A stretch of DNA of 64,000 nt from Butyricicoccus_A sp963588905. GTDB taxonomy: Bacteria; Bacillota; Clostridia; Oscillospirales; Butyricicoccaceae. Below the pieces are notes generated by a model. It was not told the origin of the DNA and did not search any database. It was given only the letters and a program-made list of their open reading frames with translations. Both the position numbers and the translations under genes were made by a program. The stretch spans positions 78,270 through 142,269 of the forward strand of contig CAVAJF010000036.1 in the NCBI GenBank assembly GCA_963588905.1, written 5' to 3'. Shown here in pieces: positions 50,693 through 60,276 of the stretch (position 1 is the first letter of the stretch; the number at the start of each line of letters is the position of its first letter).

Positions 50693-52486
50693 ATGTCGAA
50701 ACAGACGAAAAATAAAGAAAAATCGGCACTCAGCGAGCTGATGCGTTACGCAGGTAATCGCAAATACCTGACGTATGCATCTTGGGTGCTGTCCGCGGCG
50801 AGCGCGGTGATTGCGCTGCTTCCGTTTGTGTGCATTTTCCGCATCATTCAGGAGATTATCGCTGTGGCACCGGACTTTTCACAGGCAGTGAATCTTGTGC
50901 ACAATGGTGTTTGGGCGGTGATTTTTGCTCTGGTGTCCATGCTGCTTTATTTCTGCGCGCTGATGTGCTCTCATTTATCTGCATTTCGCGTGGCGGTCAA
51001 TATTCGCAAGACGCTGATGGAACATATCACCAAGCTGCCGATTGGCTATGTCGATGAGCAGGGCAGCGGCAAGCTGCGCCGCATCGTCAACGATTCTTCG
51101 GCGGCAACAGAAACGTATCTGGCGCACCAGCTGCCGGATGCGGCAACCGTTGTTGTCACACCAATTGCGCTGATTATTGTCCTGTTTGTGTTTGATTGGC
51201 GGTATGGACTCGTCAGCCTGATTCCGGTTGTTTTGAGCATGATTGCCATGAGCCGCACGATGGGACCGGCACTTGCCGAGGATATGAAGAAATATCAAGG
51301 GGCTCTGGAAGATATGAACCGTGAGTCAGTCGAGTATGTGCGCGGCATGAGTGTAGTCAAGACGTTTTCACAGACTGTGTATTCATTTTCGCGCTTTAAG
51401 CATTCGATTGACACCTATTACAAATTCTGCATCAATTATACAAAATCATGCCGTTCTCCGATGATTTACTTCCAAATGGCAATCAACAGCACTTTTGCCT
51501 TTCTTATTGTGCTGACGCTGATTTTGTGCCAAGGCGGCAGCGTGCTGCCGGATGTTGCGCTCAACTTCATTTTCTATGTCATTTTTACACCGATTATTGC
51601 CACATCCTTCACACGCATCATGTATATGGGTGAAGAGTCCATGACAGTCAAAGATGCCATTCGGAGATTCGACAGCATTTTGTCCGCACAGCCGTTGGAT
51701 GAGACAAAACAGCCGAAAACACCGAAAGACGATACGGTTGTCTTTGACGATGTGACGTTCCGGTATCAGAAGGACGCAAAGCCCGCGGTACAGAATCTCT
51801 CATTTACGATTCCGGCGGGACATACAGCGGCCTTTGTCGGCCCGAGCGGCAGCGGCAAGAGTACAATGGCAGGATTGCTTTCCCGCTTTTGGGACGTTGA
51901 ATCCGGTGTGGTACGCATTGGCGGTGTAGACGTCCGTGAGATGTCCAAGCAGAGCCGTGTCAATACGGTTTCTTATGTTTTTCAGAACAGCAAGCTGCTC
52001 AAGATGACGATTGCAGAGAATGTGCGTCTGGCACGTCCGGATGCCTCGGATGAGGAAGTTCTGGCTGCCCTGCACGATGCACAGTGCGATGAGATTTTGG
52101 AAAAACTGCCGGATGGCATTCACACGATGATTGGCACACAAGGTACCTATCTGTCCGGCGGTGAACAGCAGCGCATTGCCATCGCCAGAGCGATTTTACA
52201 AAATGCACCGATTCTTGTATTGGATGAGGCAACTGCCTTTGCTGACCCGGAAAACGAAGCACTGATGCAGAAAGCATTTGAGAAACTGGCAAAGAACAAG
52301 ACGGTACTGATGATTGCTCATCGTTTGACAACCATTCAGCACGCAGACTGTATCTATGTGATGGATCACGGCAACATTGTCGAGCACGGCACACACACGC
52401 AATTGTTAGAAAAACAAGGCCTGTATCGAGAGATGTGGGATCAGTATCAACATGCTGCACAATGGAAGGTAGGTGACAACAAATGA
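50693..52486 (+). CDS. ABC half-transporter (membrane plus ATPase), YbtP/IrtA-like
   Basis: 597 residues. Six membrane segments (about 25-320) and an ATPase domain with Walker A GPSGSGKST, signature LSGGEQQR, Walker B LVLDEATAFAD and H-loop IAHRLTT, all canonical. The exporter-like fold is used in reverse for siderophore uptake by YbtPQ and IrtAB; the AraC regulator and iron box point that way, but this is inference. AGGAGG precedes the ATG. It overlaps the next gene by 4 bp (ATGA). Confidence 0.9.
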   Translation: MSKQTKNKEKSALSELMRYAGNRKYLTYASWVLSAASAVIALLPFVCIFRIIQEIIAVAPDFSQAVNLVHNGVWAVIFALVSMLLYFCALMCSHLSAFRVAVNIRKTLMEHITKLPIGYVDEQGSGKLRRIVNDSSAATETYLAHQLPDAATVVVTPIALIIVLFVFDWRYGLVSLIPVVLSMIAMSRTMGPALAEDMKKYQGALEDMNRESVEYVRGMSVVKTFSQTVYSFSRFKHSIDTYYKFCINYTKSCRSPMIYFQMAINSTFAFLIVLTLILCQGGSVLPDVALNFIFYVIFTPIIATSFTRIMYMGEESMTVKDAIRRFDSILSAQPLDETKQPKTPKDDTVVFDDVTFRYQKDAKPAVQNLSFTIPAGHTAAFVGPSGSGKSTMAGLLSRFWDVESGVVRIGGVDVREMSKQSRVNTVSYVFQNSKLLKMTIAENVRLARPDASDEEVLAALHDAQCDEILEKLPDGIHTMIGTQGTYLSGGEQQRIAIARAILQNAPILVLDEATAFADPENEALMQKAFEKLAKNKTVLMIAHRLTTIQHADCIYVMDHGNIVEHGTHTQLLEKQGLYREMWDQYQHAAQWKVGDNK

Positions 52487-54225
52487 TTCATAAGCTGATG
52501 AAGCAATACGCCGTATCCGAAAAAGGCGCAAAAGATTTGATTCTCTCTATTGTTGCAACGGTGTGCGTCAATCTGGCACTGATGCTGCCGGTTGGCCTGT
52601 TATATGTGCTGGTCAGTGATTTGCTGGCGGGACAGCCAAAAGCGCATCTCACATTACTGATCGTCGGCTCAATTGCCGCATTGGTTTTGATTGGGATTAC
52701 GGTGCTCTGGCAGTACAATGCGACATTTTTTGCCATGTATCAGGAGTCTGGCGTGAAACGGCTTGCATTGGCAGAAAAGCTGCGCCGTCTGCCGCTCAGC
52801 TTCTTTGGAAAGAAAGATTCTGCCGATTTGACAACCGTGATTTTGGGTGATGTCGCAACATTGGAACACGCTTTGTCGCATCAATTCGCGCAATTTTACG
52901 GTGCAATTGTATCGACAATTCTTATTGCCATTGGTCTGCTATTCTTCGAGTGGCGCATGGCAATTGCCGCATTGTGGCCGCTGCCGATCTCGCTGATTAT
53001 CGTTGCACTGTCCAAGCGCATTCGCCATCGACTTTCGGTTGATGCAACACAGGCACGCCTTACAGCGGCAGACGGTATGCAGGAGTGCTTAGAGGCATCC
53101 AAAGATTTGAAGAGTGCAAATGCAGAACAAACCTATCTGCGCGGTCTGTATCGCAAAATCGAGTCGGTAGAATCTTCTTCGACACGGGCGGAACTTATCA
53201 CAGGTATGCTGGTCACGAGTGCACAAATGCTGCTCAAATTTGGCATTGCGACGGTAGCATTGGTAGGTGGCTCCCTGCTCGTACAGGGCAAGATTGATTT
53301 GATTGTATTCTTTGCATTTTTACTCGTGGTATCGAGACTTTACGAACCGATGAACGGCAGTCTCATCAATCTGGCAGCCCTCAATGCGTTGGAGATTAAC
53401 GTACAGCGCATGAATGAGATTTCCGACTATCCGGAGCAGACAGGCAGTGAAACGCTGACCAACAAGGGATATGATATTGTCTTTGACCATGTAGGTTTTG
53501 TGTATGACAGCGGAGAAACCGTCCTGCGCGATGTATCCTTTGCCGCCAAACAGGGACAGGTGACAGCACTGGTTGGCCCGTCTGGTGGCGGTAAGACGAC
53601 GGTTTCGCGTCTGGCAGCTCGTTTCTGGGACGCCAATCGCGGCAAGATTACTGTCGGCGGTATGGATGTATCAAAGACTGACCCGGAAGCATTGCTCAAG
53701 CTGTATTCCATTGTCTTTCAGGATGTCACGCTGTTTGACCAGAGCATTATGGAAAACATCCGCGTCGGCAAGAAAGATGCCACAGACGAAGAAGTGCTTG
53801 CAGCGGCAAAGCTTGCCAACGTCGATGACTTTGTGCAGCAGCTGCCTAACGGCTATCAGACACGAATCGGCGAGAACGGTTCGGAGTTGTCCGGCGGCGA
53901 GCGCCAGCGTATTTCTATCGCGCGTGCATTCCTCAAAGATGCACCGATTATTCTGCTTGACGAGGCAACCGCTTCTCTGGATGCAGAAAACGAAACAGCC
54001 GTACAGGAAGCATTGTCTAAATTGATTGCCGATAAAACGGTTTTAATCATTGCTCATCGAATGCGCACGGTTGCCAATGCAGACAAGGTTGTCGTGCTCA
54101 AGGACGGCATTGTCGCAGAACAGGGCACGCCGCAAGCACTTTATGCACAAAATGGAATCTTTACGCGCATGACGGATCTGCAAAGGGAAACCGGAAAGAA
54201 GAGCCTGCGATTGGGAAAAGAATAA
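52483..54225 (+). CDS. ABC half-transporter (membrane plus ATPase), YbtQ/IrtB-like
   Basis: 580 residues with the same layout: membrane part about 15-300, then Walker A GPSGGGKTT, signature LSGGERQR, Walker B ILLDEATASLD and H-loop IAHRMRT. All motifs are intact. It probably forms a heterodimer with the preceding gene product, in contrast to the degenerate/canonical pair at 16779-20438. The start overlaps the previous stop by 4 bp. Confidence 0.9.
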   Translation: MIHKLMKQYAVSEKGAKDLILSIVATVCVNLALMLPVGLLYVLVSDLLAGQPKAHLTLLIVGSIAALVLIGITVLWQYNATFFAMYQESGVKRLALAEKLRRLPLSFFGKKDSADLTTVILGDVATLEHALSHQFAQFYGAIVSTILIAIGLLFFEWRMAIAALWPLPISLIIVALSKRIRHRLSVDATQARLTAADGMQECLEASKDLKSANAEQTYLRGLYRKIESVESSSTRAELITGMLVTSAQMLLKFGIATVALVGGSLLVQGKIDLIVFFAFLLVVSRLYEPMNGSLINLAALNALEINVQRMNEISDYPEQTGSETLTNKGYDIVFDHVGFVYDSGETVLRDVSFAAKQGQVTALVGPSGGGKTTVSRLAARFWDANRGKITVGGMDVSKTDPEALLKLYSIVFQDVTLFDQSIMENIRVGKKDATDEEVLAAAKLANVDDFVQQLPNGYQTRIGENGSELSGGERQRISIARAFLKDAPIILLDEATASLDAENETAVQEALSKLIADKTVLIIAHRMRTVANADKVVVLKDGIVAEQGTPQALYAQNGIFTRMTDLQRETGKKSLRLGKE

Positions 54226-54259
54226 AAATGGTTGTGTGCGTTAGAGCTGCATCCATGTC

Positions 54260-54288
54260 TTGACAACCTTGCTCCGCCGTACTATAAT
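54260..54288 (+). promoter_or_regulatory. valS promoter
   Basis: TTGACA (54260-54265) and TATAAT (54283-54288) with 17 bp between: consensus, leading into the valine T-box. Confidence 0.92.
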
Positions 54289-54294
54289 AGACAA

Positions 54295-54562
54295 GTCTAA
54301 AACAGAGATCGACGCTGAAGAAGAGGAGTACATTCCTGCGCCAGCAGAGAGAGAAGCCGGTCGGTGCAAGGCTTCGCGGCAGGGAATGGAAGGTAGCTTC
54401 TGAGTTAATGCGCTGAAACTGGAGACATCCGGCGAGTAGGAGCATTCGGCCTGTCACCGTTATCCGACTGAAAGTGCACGTAAGATAAATTGCTTGCGTG
54501 AATTAGGGTGGTACCGCGGAGAGCACAAGCCTTCGTCCTGATACAAGGACGAAGGCTTTTTC
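54295..54562 (+). promoter_or_regulatory. T-box leader of valS, specifier GUA (Val)
   Basis: Stem I has GAAG (54317-54320) pairing with CTTC (54397-54400), with AGAGGAGTA on the 5' side. The triplet one base before CTTC is GTA (54393-54395), a Val codon. The T-box AGGGTGGTACCGCGG is at 54505-54519. The terminator pairs GCCTTCGTCCT (54529-54539) with AGGACGAAGGC (54546-54556), followed by five T. Uncharged tRNA-Val would allow read-through. Confidence 0.93.
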
Positions 54563-54622
54563 TTATTTTCAGCGAAAGATCCGGCTGCACGCGAATATAT
54601 ATTGAAGGAAGGAGGCAATTTT

Positions 54623-57262
54623 GTGACCAACGAATTGCCAAAGACGTATGACCCGTCTGCGACAGAAGACAAACTGTACAAGACGTGGGAAGAAAAGGGC
54701 TACTTCAATGCCGAAGTAGATGAAAACAAGAAACCGTTTACGATTGTGATTCCGCCTCCGAATGTAACCGGTCAGCTGCACATGGGTCATGCATTTGATG
54801 AGACCTTACAGGACATTCTCATCCGTACCAAGCGTATGCAGGGCTATTCTGCCCTGTGGATGCCGGGTACAGACCATGCAGGCATTGCTACCCAGATCAA
54901 GGTAGAGGAGAACCTGCGCAAAGAAGAGGGTTTGACCCGTTATGACCTCGGCCGTGAGAAGTTCTTGGAGCGCGTTTGGGCGTGGAAGAACCAGTATGGC
55001 GACCGCATTATCCAGCAGCTCAAGAAGCTCGGCTCCTCCTGTGACTGGCGCCGTGAGCGTTTCACAATGGACGAGGGTTGCTCCAAGGCTGTCAAGGAAG
55101 TATTTGTCAACCTGTACAACAAGGGCTTGATTTACAAGGGCAGCCGCATCATCAACTGGTGCCCACATTGTGCAACGGCACTGTCTGATGCTGAAGTTGA
55201 GTACGAAACCCAGCCGGGCAAGCTGTGGTATATCAAGTACGATATCAAGGATTCCGATGAGAGCGTTATCGTTGCAACCACTCGTCCGGAGACCTTTATG
55301 GGCGACAGCGGCATCGCTGTCAATCCGGAGGATGAACGCTACAAGCATCTGGTTGGCAAGATGGCTATTCTGCCGATTATCGGCCGTGAAATTCCGATTT
55401 TTGCCGATGATTATGTAGACAAAGAATTTGGTACCGGCTGTGTAAAGACCACACCGTGTCATGACCCGAACGACTTCGAGATGGGTCAGCGCCATAATCT
55501 GGAGCAGATTCTCGTATTTAACGAGGATGCAACCGTCAATGAAAACGGCGGCAAGTACCAGGGCATGGATCGTTACGAGTGCCGCAAGGCGGTTCTGGCT
55601 GATCTGGAAGCAGAAGGCCGTCTGGTAAAGATCGAGGATCACACCCACAACGTTGGCACCTGCTATCGCTGCGGCACGACCGTAGAGCCGATGACCTCTG
55701 CACAGTGGTTTGTCAAGATGGCACCGCTGGCAAAGGATGCCATTCGCGTTGTTGAAGATGGCGAGATCAAGTTCGTTCCGGAACGCTTCAGCAAGACCTA
55801 TACGCGCTGGATGGAGAATGTACACGATTGGTGTATCTCCCGTCAGCTGTGGTGGGGTCATCGTATTCCGGCGTACTACTGTGAGGACTGCGGCGAAATG
55901 ACCGTAGCCAAGGAAGATGTCACCACCTGCCCGAAGTGCGGCGGTCATCACATCCGTCAGGAAGAGGACGTACTGGATACCTGGTTCTCCTCTGCACTGT
56001 GGCCGTTCTCCACGCTGGGCTGGCCGGACAAGACACCGGAACTGGAATACTTCTATCCGACCGATACACTGGTTACCGGCTATGATATTATCTTCTTCTG
56101 GGTTGCTCGTATGATCTTCTCCGGTATGGAGCATATGAAGCAGGTGCCGTTCAAGACCGTCTACATTCACGGTCTGGTGCGCGATGAGCAGGGCAGAAAG
56201 ATGTCTAAGTCTCTGGGCAACGGCATTGACCCGCTCAAGGTCATTGACCAGTACGGTGCAGATGCACTGCGCTTCACGCTGGCAACCGGCAATTCCCCAG
56301 GAAATGATATGCGTTACTCCAAGGATCGCGTCGAAGCGAGCCGCAATTTCTGCAATAAGATTTGGAACGCATCCCGCTTCATTCAGATGAATCTGACCAT
56401 TGACAAGGTTCAGCTGCCGACCAACTTGACCATGGAGGACAAGTGGATTCTGTCCAAGTTCAACACGCTGGTACAGGATGTCACCACCAACATCGACAAG
56501 TACGAGCTGGGCATCGCTGCACAGAAGCTCAATGACTTTATCTGGGATGTATTCTGCGATTGGTACATTGAGATTGCCAAGACCCGTTTGCAGAACAAGG
56601 ACGACAAGGAGACCTGCGAGAACGTACAGAACGTGCTGTGCTACGTGCTGTCCGGTTCGATGCAGCTGCTGCATCCGTTTATGCCGTTCATCACCGAGAC
56701 CATCTGGCAGGCTCTGCCGCATGAGGGCGAGACCATCATGCTGTCCAAGTGGCCGGAGTATCAGGAAGAGCTGAACTTCCCGACTGAAGAGGCACAGATG
56801 GAAATGCTGATGGAGAGCATCCGCGCTATTCGTAACCGCCGCGCAGAGATGAACGTTCCGCCGTCCAAAAAGGCACAGGTTTATGTTGTGACCGAGGACA
56901 AGGCACGTCGGGCCGTCTTTACCGAGGGCGAGGCTTGCTTCCTCAAGCTGGCTTATGCGAGCGCAATCAATGTATCCGATGCTGCACCGGCTGACGCAGC
57001 AAAGATGGTTTCCGTTGTCACCGGCGATGTGCAGATGTACCTGCCGATGAACGAGCTGGTTGACTTCGAGAAGGAAAAGGCTCGTCTGAATAAGGAACTG
57101 AAGAAGGCACAGAAGGATCTGGACTTTATCAATAAGAAGCTGAACAATCCGGGATTCCTGAACAAGGCGCCGGAGCAGGTTGTCGAGGGCGAGCGCGTCA
57201 AGGCTGCTAAGCTGACCGATCAGATCGCCAAGCTGAACGAGAGCATCGCTGCTCTGGACTAA
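54623..57262 (+). CDS. valS: valyl-tRNA synthetase
   Basis: 879 residues from the GTG at 54623, chosen because GGAGG lies 7 nt upstream; an in-frame TTG 21 bp earlier would include the ribosome site itself. HIGH motif as PPPNVTGQLHMGHA, KMSKS in GRKMSKSLGNG, the editing domain around about 200-350, and a C-terminal coiled coil (DFEKEKARLNKELKKAQKDL) typical of ValRS. Regulated by the upstream T-box. Confidence 0.97.
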   Translation: MTNELPKTYDPSATEDKLYKTWEEKGYFNAEVDENKKPFTIVIPPPNVTGQLHMGHAFDETLQDILIRTKRMQGYSALWMPGTDHAGIATQIKVEENLRKEEGLTRYDLGREKFLERVWAWKNQYGDRIIQQLKKLGSSCDWRRERFTMDEGCSKAVKEVFVNLYNKGLIYKGSRIINWCPHCATALSDAEVEYETQPGKLWYIKYDIKDSDESVIVATTRPETFMGDSGIAVNPEDERYKHLVGKMAILPIIGREIPIFADDYVDKEFGTGCVKTTPCHDPNDFEMGQRHNLEQILVFNEDATVNENGGKYQGMDRYECRKAVLADLEAEGRLVKIEDHTHNVGTCYRCGTTVEPMTSAQWFVKMAPLAKDAIRVVEDGEIKFVPERFSKTYTRWMENVHDWCISRQLWWGHRIPAYYCEDCGEMTVAKEDVTTCPKCGGHHIRQEEDVLDTWFSSALWPFSTLGWPDKTPELEYFYPTDTLVTGYDIIFFWVARMIFSGMEHMKQVPFKTVYIHGLVRDEQGRKMSKSLGNGIDPLKVIDQYGADALRFTLATGNSPGNDMRYSKDRVEASRNFCNKIWNASRFIQMNLTIDKVQLPTNLTMEDKWILSKFNTLVQDVTTNIDKYELGIAAQKLNDFIWDVFCDWYIEIAKTRLQNKDDKETCENVQNVLCYVLSGSMQLLHPFMPFITETIWQALPHEGETIMLSKWPEYQEELNFPTEEAQMEMLMESIRAIRNRRAEMNVPPSKKAQVYVVTEDKARRAVFTEGEACFLKLAYASAINVSDAAPADAAKMVSVVTGDVQMYLPMNELVDFEKEKARLNKELKKAQKDLDFINKKLNNPGFLNKAPEQVVEGERVKAAKLTDQIAKLNESIAALD

Positions 57263-57267
57263 GATTC

Positions 57268-58557
57268 ATGGACAACTATGAACAGATATTAACGCGGATC
57301 CATGCCCATGGTCGCTTCAGCGGCACGCCATGCCTTGACCGGATGCGTGCCCTGATGGCGACGCTGGGTAATCCGCAAAAAAAACTGAAATTTGTCCACA
57401 TTGCAGGCACCAATGGCAAGGGAAGCACAGCAGTGCTCTGTGCTGCTGTCTTGCAGCAGGCAGGGTATAAAACCGGTTTGTTTACCTCGCCGTTTATCAT
57501 GGATTTCTGTGAGCGCATTCGCGTCAACGGCGAAATGATTCCGCGTGCGGATCTGTGCCGCATCGCACAGAAGGTCATGGAAACAGAGCAGCAGCTCACC
57601 CTACCGGAGGGCGAACGCATTGGCGAATTTGAGTTTACCACCGCGTGCGCAATGCTGTATTTTGCGCAGCAGCAATGTGACATTGTTGTGCTGGAGGTTG
57701 GCCTTGGCGGGCGTTTTGATGCGACGAACTGTATTGATGCGCCGGAGGTCGCTGTGATGGCGCATGTCGCGCTGGATCACATGGCGGTGCTCGGAAATAC
57801 TGTGGAGGAAATCGCTGCGGACAAAAGCCACATCGTCAAGAGTAGCTGCACGCTGGTCAACTATCCAGAGCAGAAGGACAGCGTCGATGCTGTTTTGCGC
57901 CAGCGCTGCTATGACGTGACCGCGCAGTATGTCAAGGCACCGATGCCGGAAATTGCGTCCTGCACGCTGGAAGGCACAGACTGCGTGATAGATGGTAAGA
58001 GGTTTCATTTGCGTCTTGTCGGCAGACATCAGGCGGACAACGCTGCAACGGCATATGCGGCTCTGCTTGTTTTACGCGAAAAGGGCTGGAAGATCTCCGA
58101 TCAGGCGATCGCAGACGGCTTTTCCCGTGCTGTCATAGCTGGGCGACAGGAGGTCGTGCAGACCGATCCGCTGCTCATGATTGACGGCGCACACAATGTG
58201 GATGGTGTGACGGCACTGTGCGCAACGATGGATGATTTGCTGCCTGCCGGCGGTATTTCTCTGGTGTTGGGCATGGTGGCAGACAAGCAATATGAGGCCT
58301 GCGTGCGCATGTTGGTGCGTCGGGCGGATTCTGTCTATACCGTGCAGCCGGACAATCCGCGCGCGCTGTCCAGCCGCGAATTGACGACGATGATTCGCGC
58401 GTTTTCGCCATACTGCAATGTCATTGACTGTGGAGATGTTCCGTCAGCACTTAAGCGCGCGCTGCGTTATGCGGATGAGACAGATGCCATTGTCGTGTGC
58501 GGCTCGCTGTATGTTGCGGGAGAAGCGAAAAATGCTCTGGCAGCCGACAGAATTTGA
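57268..58557 (+). CDS. folC: folylpolyglutamate synthase / dihydrofolate synthase
   Basis: 429 residues. HIAGTNGKGSTAVLCAAVLQ is the P-loop of the Mur ligase family and LEVGLGGRFDATNCI the FolC signature; LMIDGAHNVDGV lies near 308. It adds glutamate to folates. Only 5 bp from valS and without a strong ribosome site, it probably depends on valS translation. The valS-folC pair is widespread in Firmicutes. Confidence 0.95.
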   Translation: MDNYEQILTRIHAHGRFSGTPCLDRMRALMATLGNPQKKLKFVHIAGTNGKGSTAVLCAAVLQQAGYKTGLFTSPFIMDFCERIRVNGEMIPRADLCRIAQKVMETEQQLTLPEGERIGEFEFTTACAMLYFAQQQCDIVVLEVGLGGRFDATNCIDAPEVAVMAHVALDHMAVLGNTVEEIAADKSHIVKSSCTLVNYPEQKDSVDAVLRQRCYDVTAQYVKAPMPEIASCTLEGTDCVIDGKRFHLRLVGRHQADNAATAYAALLVLREKGWKISDQAIADGFSRAVIAGRQEVVQTDPLLMIDGAHNVDGVTALCATMDDLLPAGGISLVLGMVADKQYEACVRMLVRRADSVYTVQPDNPRALSSRELTTMIRAFSPYCNVIDCGDVPSALKRALRYADETDAIVVCGSLYVAGEAKNALAADRI

Positions 58558-58586
58558 TGAATTTTTTCACTTATGTTTTTTATAAT

Positions 58587-58625
58587 AGAACCGTTCTCTG
58601 AAAAAGGGAACGGTTCTATTTTTTT
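58587..58625 (+). terminator. terminator after folC
   Basis: AGAACCGTTC / GAACGGTTCT with an inner CT/AG pair, followed by ATTTTTTT. A TATAAT lies at 58581-58586 at the foot of the stem but without a matching -35. Confidence 0.9.
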
Positions 58626-58658
58626 GCCTGCATGGCAGTGTGTTAGGAGGAAAACGAA

Positions 58659-59033
58659 GTGAAATGTTCGCATAGACGAGAAAAAGTCGGCATTGTCATT
58701 CGATTTTGCGGCGAATTGGGACATCATGAGGCTGCACAGTGTATGGAATATCTGGAAAAGACGATGATTTTATATCCCAATGATCCCATTGTCTTAGATT
58801 TATCCGGCTTAACCTTTATGGATAGCTCAGGCATTGCGGTTGTACTTGGTGCACAGCGAAATATTTTGGGTGCAGGACAGACGTTTTGTGTGATACGCAC
58901 ACCGCCGTCTGCCATGCGCATCTTTCGGGCGGCAGGCATTCAAAAACGAGTCCATTTTCTGCCGGAATTGCCGGACGTATCTGTAGCAGAGGAAGAGGAG
59001 GTGGCAGTATGCGCAGCGAAATCAACCAGATGA
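58659..59033 (+). CDS. spoIIAA: anti-sigma F factor antagonist SpoIIAA
   Basis: 124 residues from GTG with AGGAGG 8 nt upstream. A STAS domain with the phosphorylated Ser in LTFMDSSGIAVVLGA near residue 50. Dephosphorylated SpoIIAA binds SpoIIAB and frees sigma F in the forespore. A 15-residue acidic tail extends past the usual end, overlapping spoIIAB by 25 bp. Confidence 0.95.
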   Translation: MKCSHRREKVGIVIRFCGELGHHEAAQCMEYLEKTMILYPNDPIVLDLSGLTFMDSSGIAVVLGAQRNILGAGQTFCVIRTPPSAMRIFRAAGIQKRVHFLPELPDVSVAEEEEVAVCAAKSTR

Positions 59034-59446
59034 GCATCAAATTTCTCAGTCGATCGTGCAATGAGGCGTTTGCTCGGCAGGCGGTCGCAGCTTTTGCGGC
59101 GCAGCTTGATCCGACCATTGAGGAAATCAATGACATCAAGACGGCGGTCAGTGAAGCCGTAACCAACTGCATTGTCCATGCATACAAAGAAGAGACCGGG
59201 TACATAACCATTCAGGCGAAGCTGTTTGACAATGATGAAATGCAGATTTCTGTCAAAGACAAGGGCTGTGGCATACCGGATGTTCAGCGGGCACGACAGC
59301 CAATGTTTACAACGGGTGATGCGGGACGATCCGGCATGGGCTTTACAATTATGGAGAGCTTTATGGATAAATTGCGCGTTCGCTCGCGGGAAGGTATTGG
59401 CACACAGGTCACAATGACCAAACGCATACGCAACCGTTTTGTGTAA
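59009..59446 (+). CDS. spoIIAB: anti-sigma F factor and serine kinase SpoIIAB
   Basis: 145 residues from the ATG at 59009, with GAGGAGG upstream inside spoIIAA; the longer frame is an overlap artefact. GHKL kinase motifs: N box SEAVTNCIVHAY, G1 DKGCGIPD, and GRSGMGFTIMESFMD. It holds sigma F inactive and phosphorylates SpoIIAA. Confidence 0.95.
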   Translation: MRSEINQMSIKFLSRSCNEAFARQAVAAFAAQLDPTIEEINDIKTAVSEAVTNCIVHAYKEETGYITIQAKLFDNDEMQISVKDKGCGIPDVQRARQPMFTTGDAGRSGMGFTIMESFMDKLRVRSREGIGTQVTMTKRIRNRFV

Positions 59447-60176
59447 GTACGAGGAGCAGCTGCGCCTGTTACAGGAAGCACAGCAGGGAGACGAACAGGC
59501 GAAAGAACAGCTGGTACGAGACAATCAAGCACTCGTTTGGAGCATCGTCAAGCGATATACCGGACGCGGCACGGAAGCAGAAGATCTGTTTCAATTGGGG
59601 AGCATTGGTCTTCTCAAAGCGATACAGGGCTTTGACTGCGCATATGGTACGAAGTTTTCTACCTATGCGGTTCCGAAAATTGCAGGCGAAATCCGCCGAT
59701 TTTTGCGCGATGACGGCACGATTAAAATCAGCCGCACGATAAAAGAACTGGGCTATCGCATCAGTGCCGCGAGACAGACCCTGCACCAAACCCTGCAGCG
59801 ATCTCCAACGGTATCTGAGCTGGCAGATTTTTTGGATGTCGCGCCGGAAGAAATCGCGTCTTGTGAAACCGCTCTGCTGCCGACAGACTCGTTACAACGG
59901 GAAATCGGAGAGGATGGAACGACGCTGGAACAATTGCTAGGAGATCAGCGGATGGAAGAGACGATTTTGGAATCGCTGTCTCTGCAAGAAGCCATGCGCC
60001 AGCTGGATTCCCGCGCCCAGCAGGTGCTTTTGCTGCGATATTTTCGCGGACAGACCCAGCAAGTTTGTGCTCGCCAGCTCGGTATTTCACAGGTGCAGGT
60101 GTCGAGATTGGAGAGAAAAGCAATTACAAAATTACGGCAGATCCTCGAAGAAGAGGAAACGCTGTTTACCGGTTGA
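59439..60176 (+). CDS. sigF: RNA polymerase sigma factor F
   Basis: About 245 residues. Region 2 has ALVWSIVKRYTGRGTEAEDLF and GSIGLLKAIQGFDCAYGTKF, followed by STYAVPKIAGEIRRFLRDDG; region 4 ends RQLGISQVQVSRLERKAI. It is the first forespore sigma factor. The start is uncertain: the frame allows only a TTG (59439), 8 bp inside spoIIAB without a ribosome site, or CTG codons after GAGGAG near 59451. It is probably coupled to spoIIAB. Confidence 0.93.
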   Translation: MCKYEEQLRLLQEAQQGDEQAKEQLVRDNQALVWSIVKRYTGRGTEAEDLFQLGSIGLLKAIQGFDCAYGTKFSTYAVPKIAGEIRRFLRDDGTIKISRTIKELGYRISAARQTLHQTLQRSPTVSELADFLDVAPEEIASCETALLPTDSLQREIGEDGTTLEQLLGDQRMEETILESLSLQEAMRQLDSRAQQVLLLRYFRGQTQQVCARQLGISQVQVSRLERKAITKLRQILEEEETLFTG

Positions 60177-60201
60177 CGAAAGGATTGCTTTCCTGTATAC
60201 T
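60173..60201 (+). promoter_or_regulatory. hydrogenase operon promoter
   Basis: TTGACG (60173-60178) overlaps the sigF stop and TATACT (60196-60201) follows at 17 bp. The leader to 60277 shows no Rex-like site that I can see. Confidence 0.75.
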
Positions 60202-60276
60202 TTATATAGATTCAAAGAGTTGTGAGAGATAGAAATTGGAACAAATAACCAATACAGATTGCGGGGAGGGAGTTCT

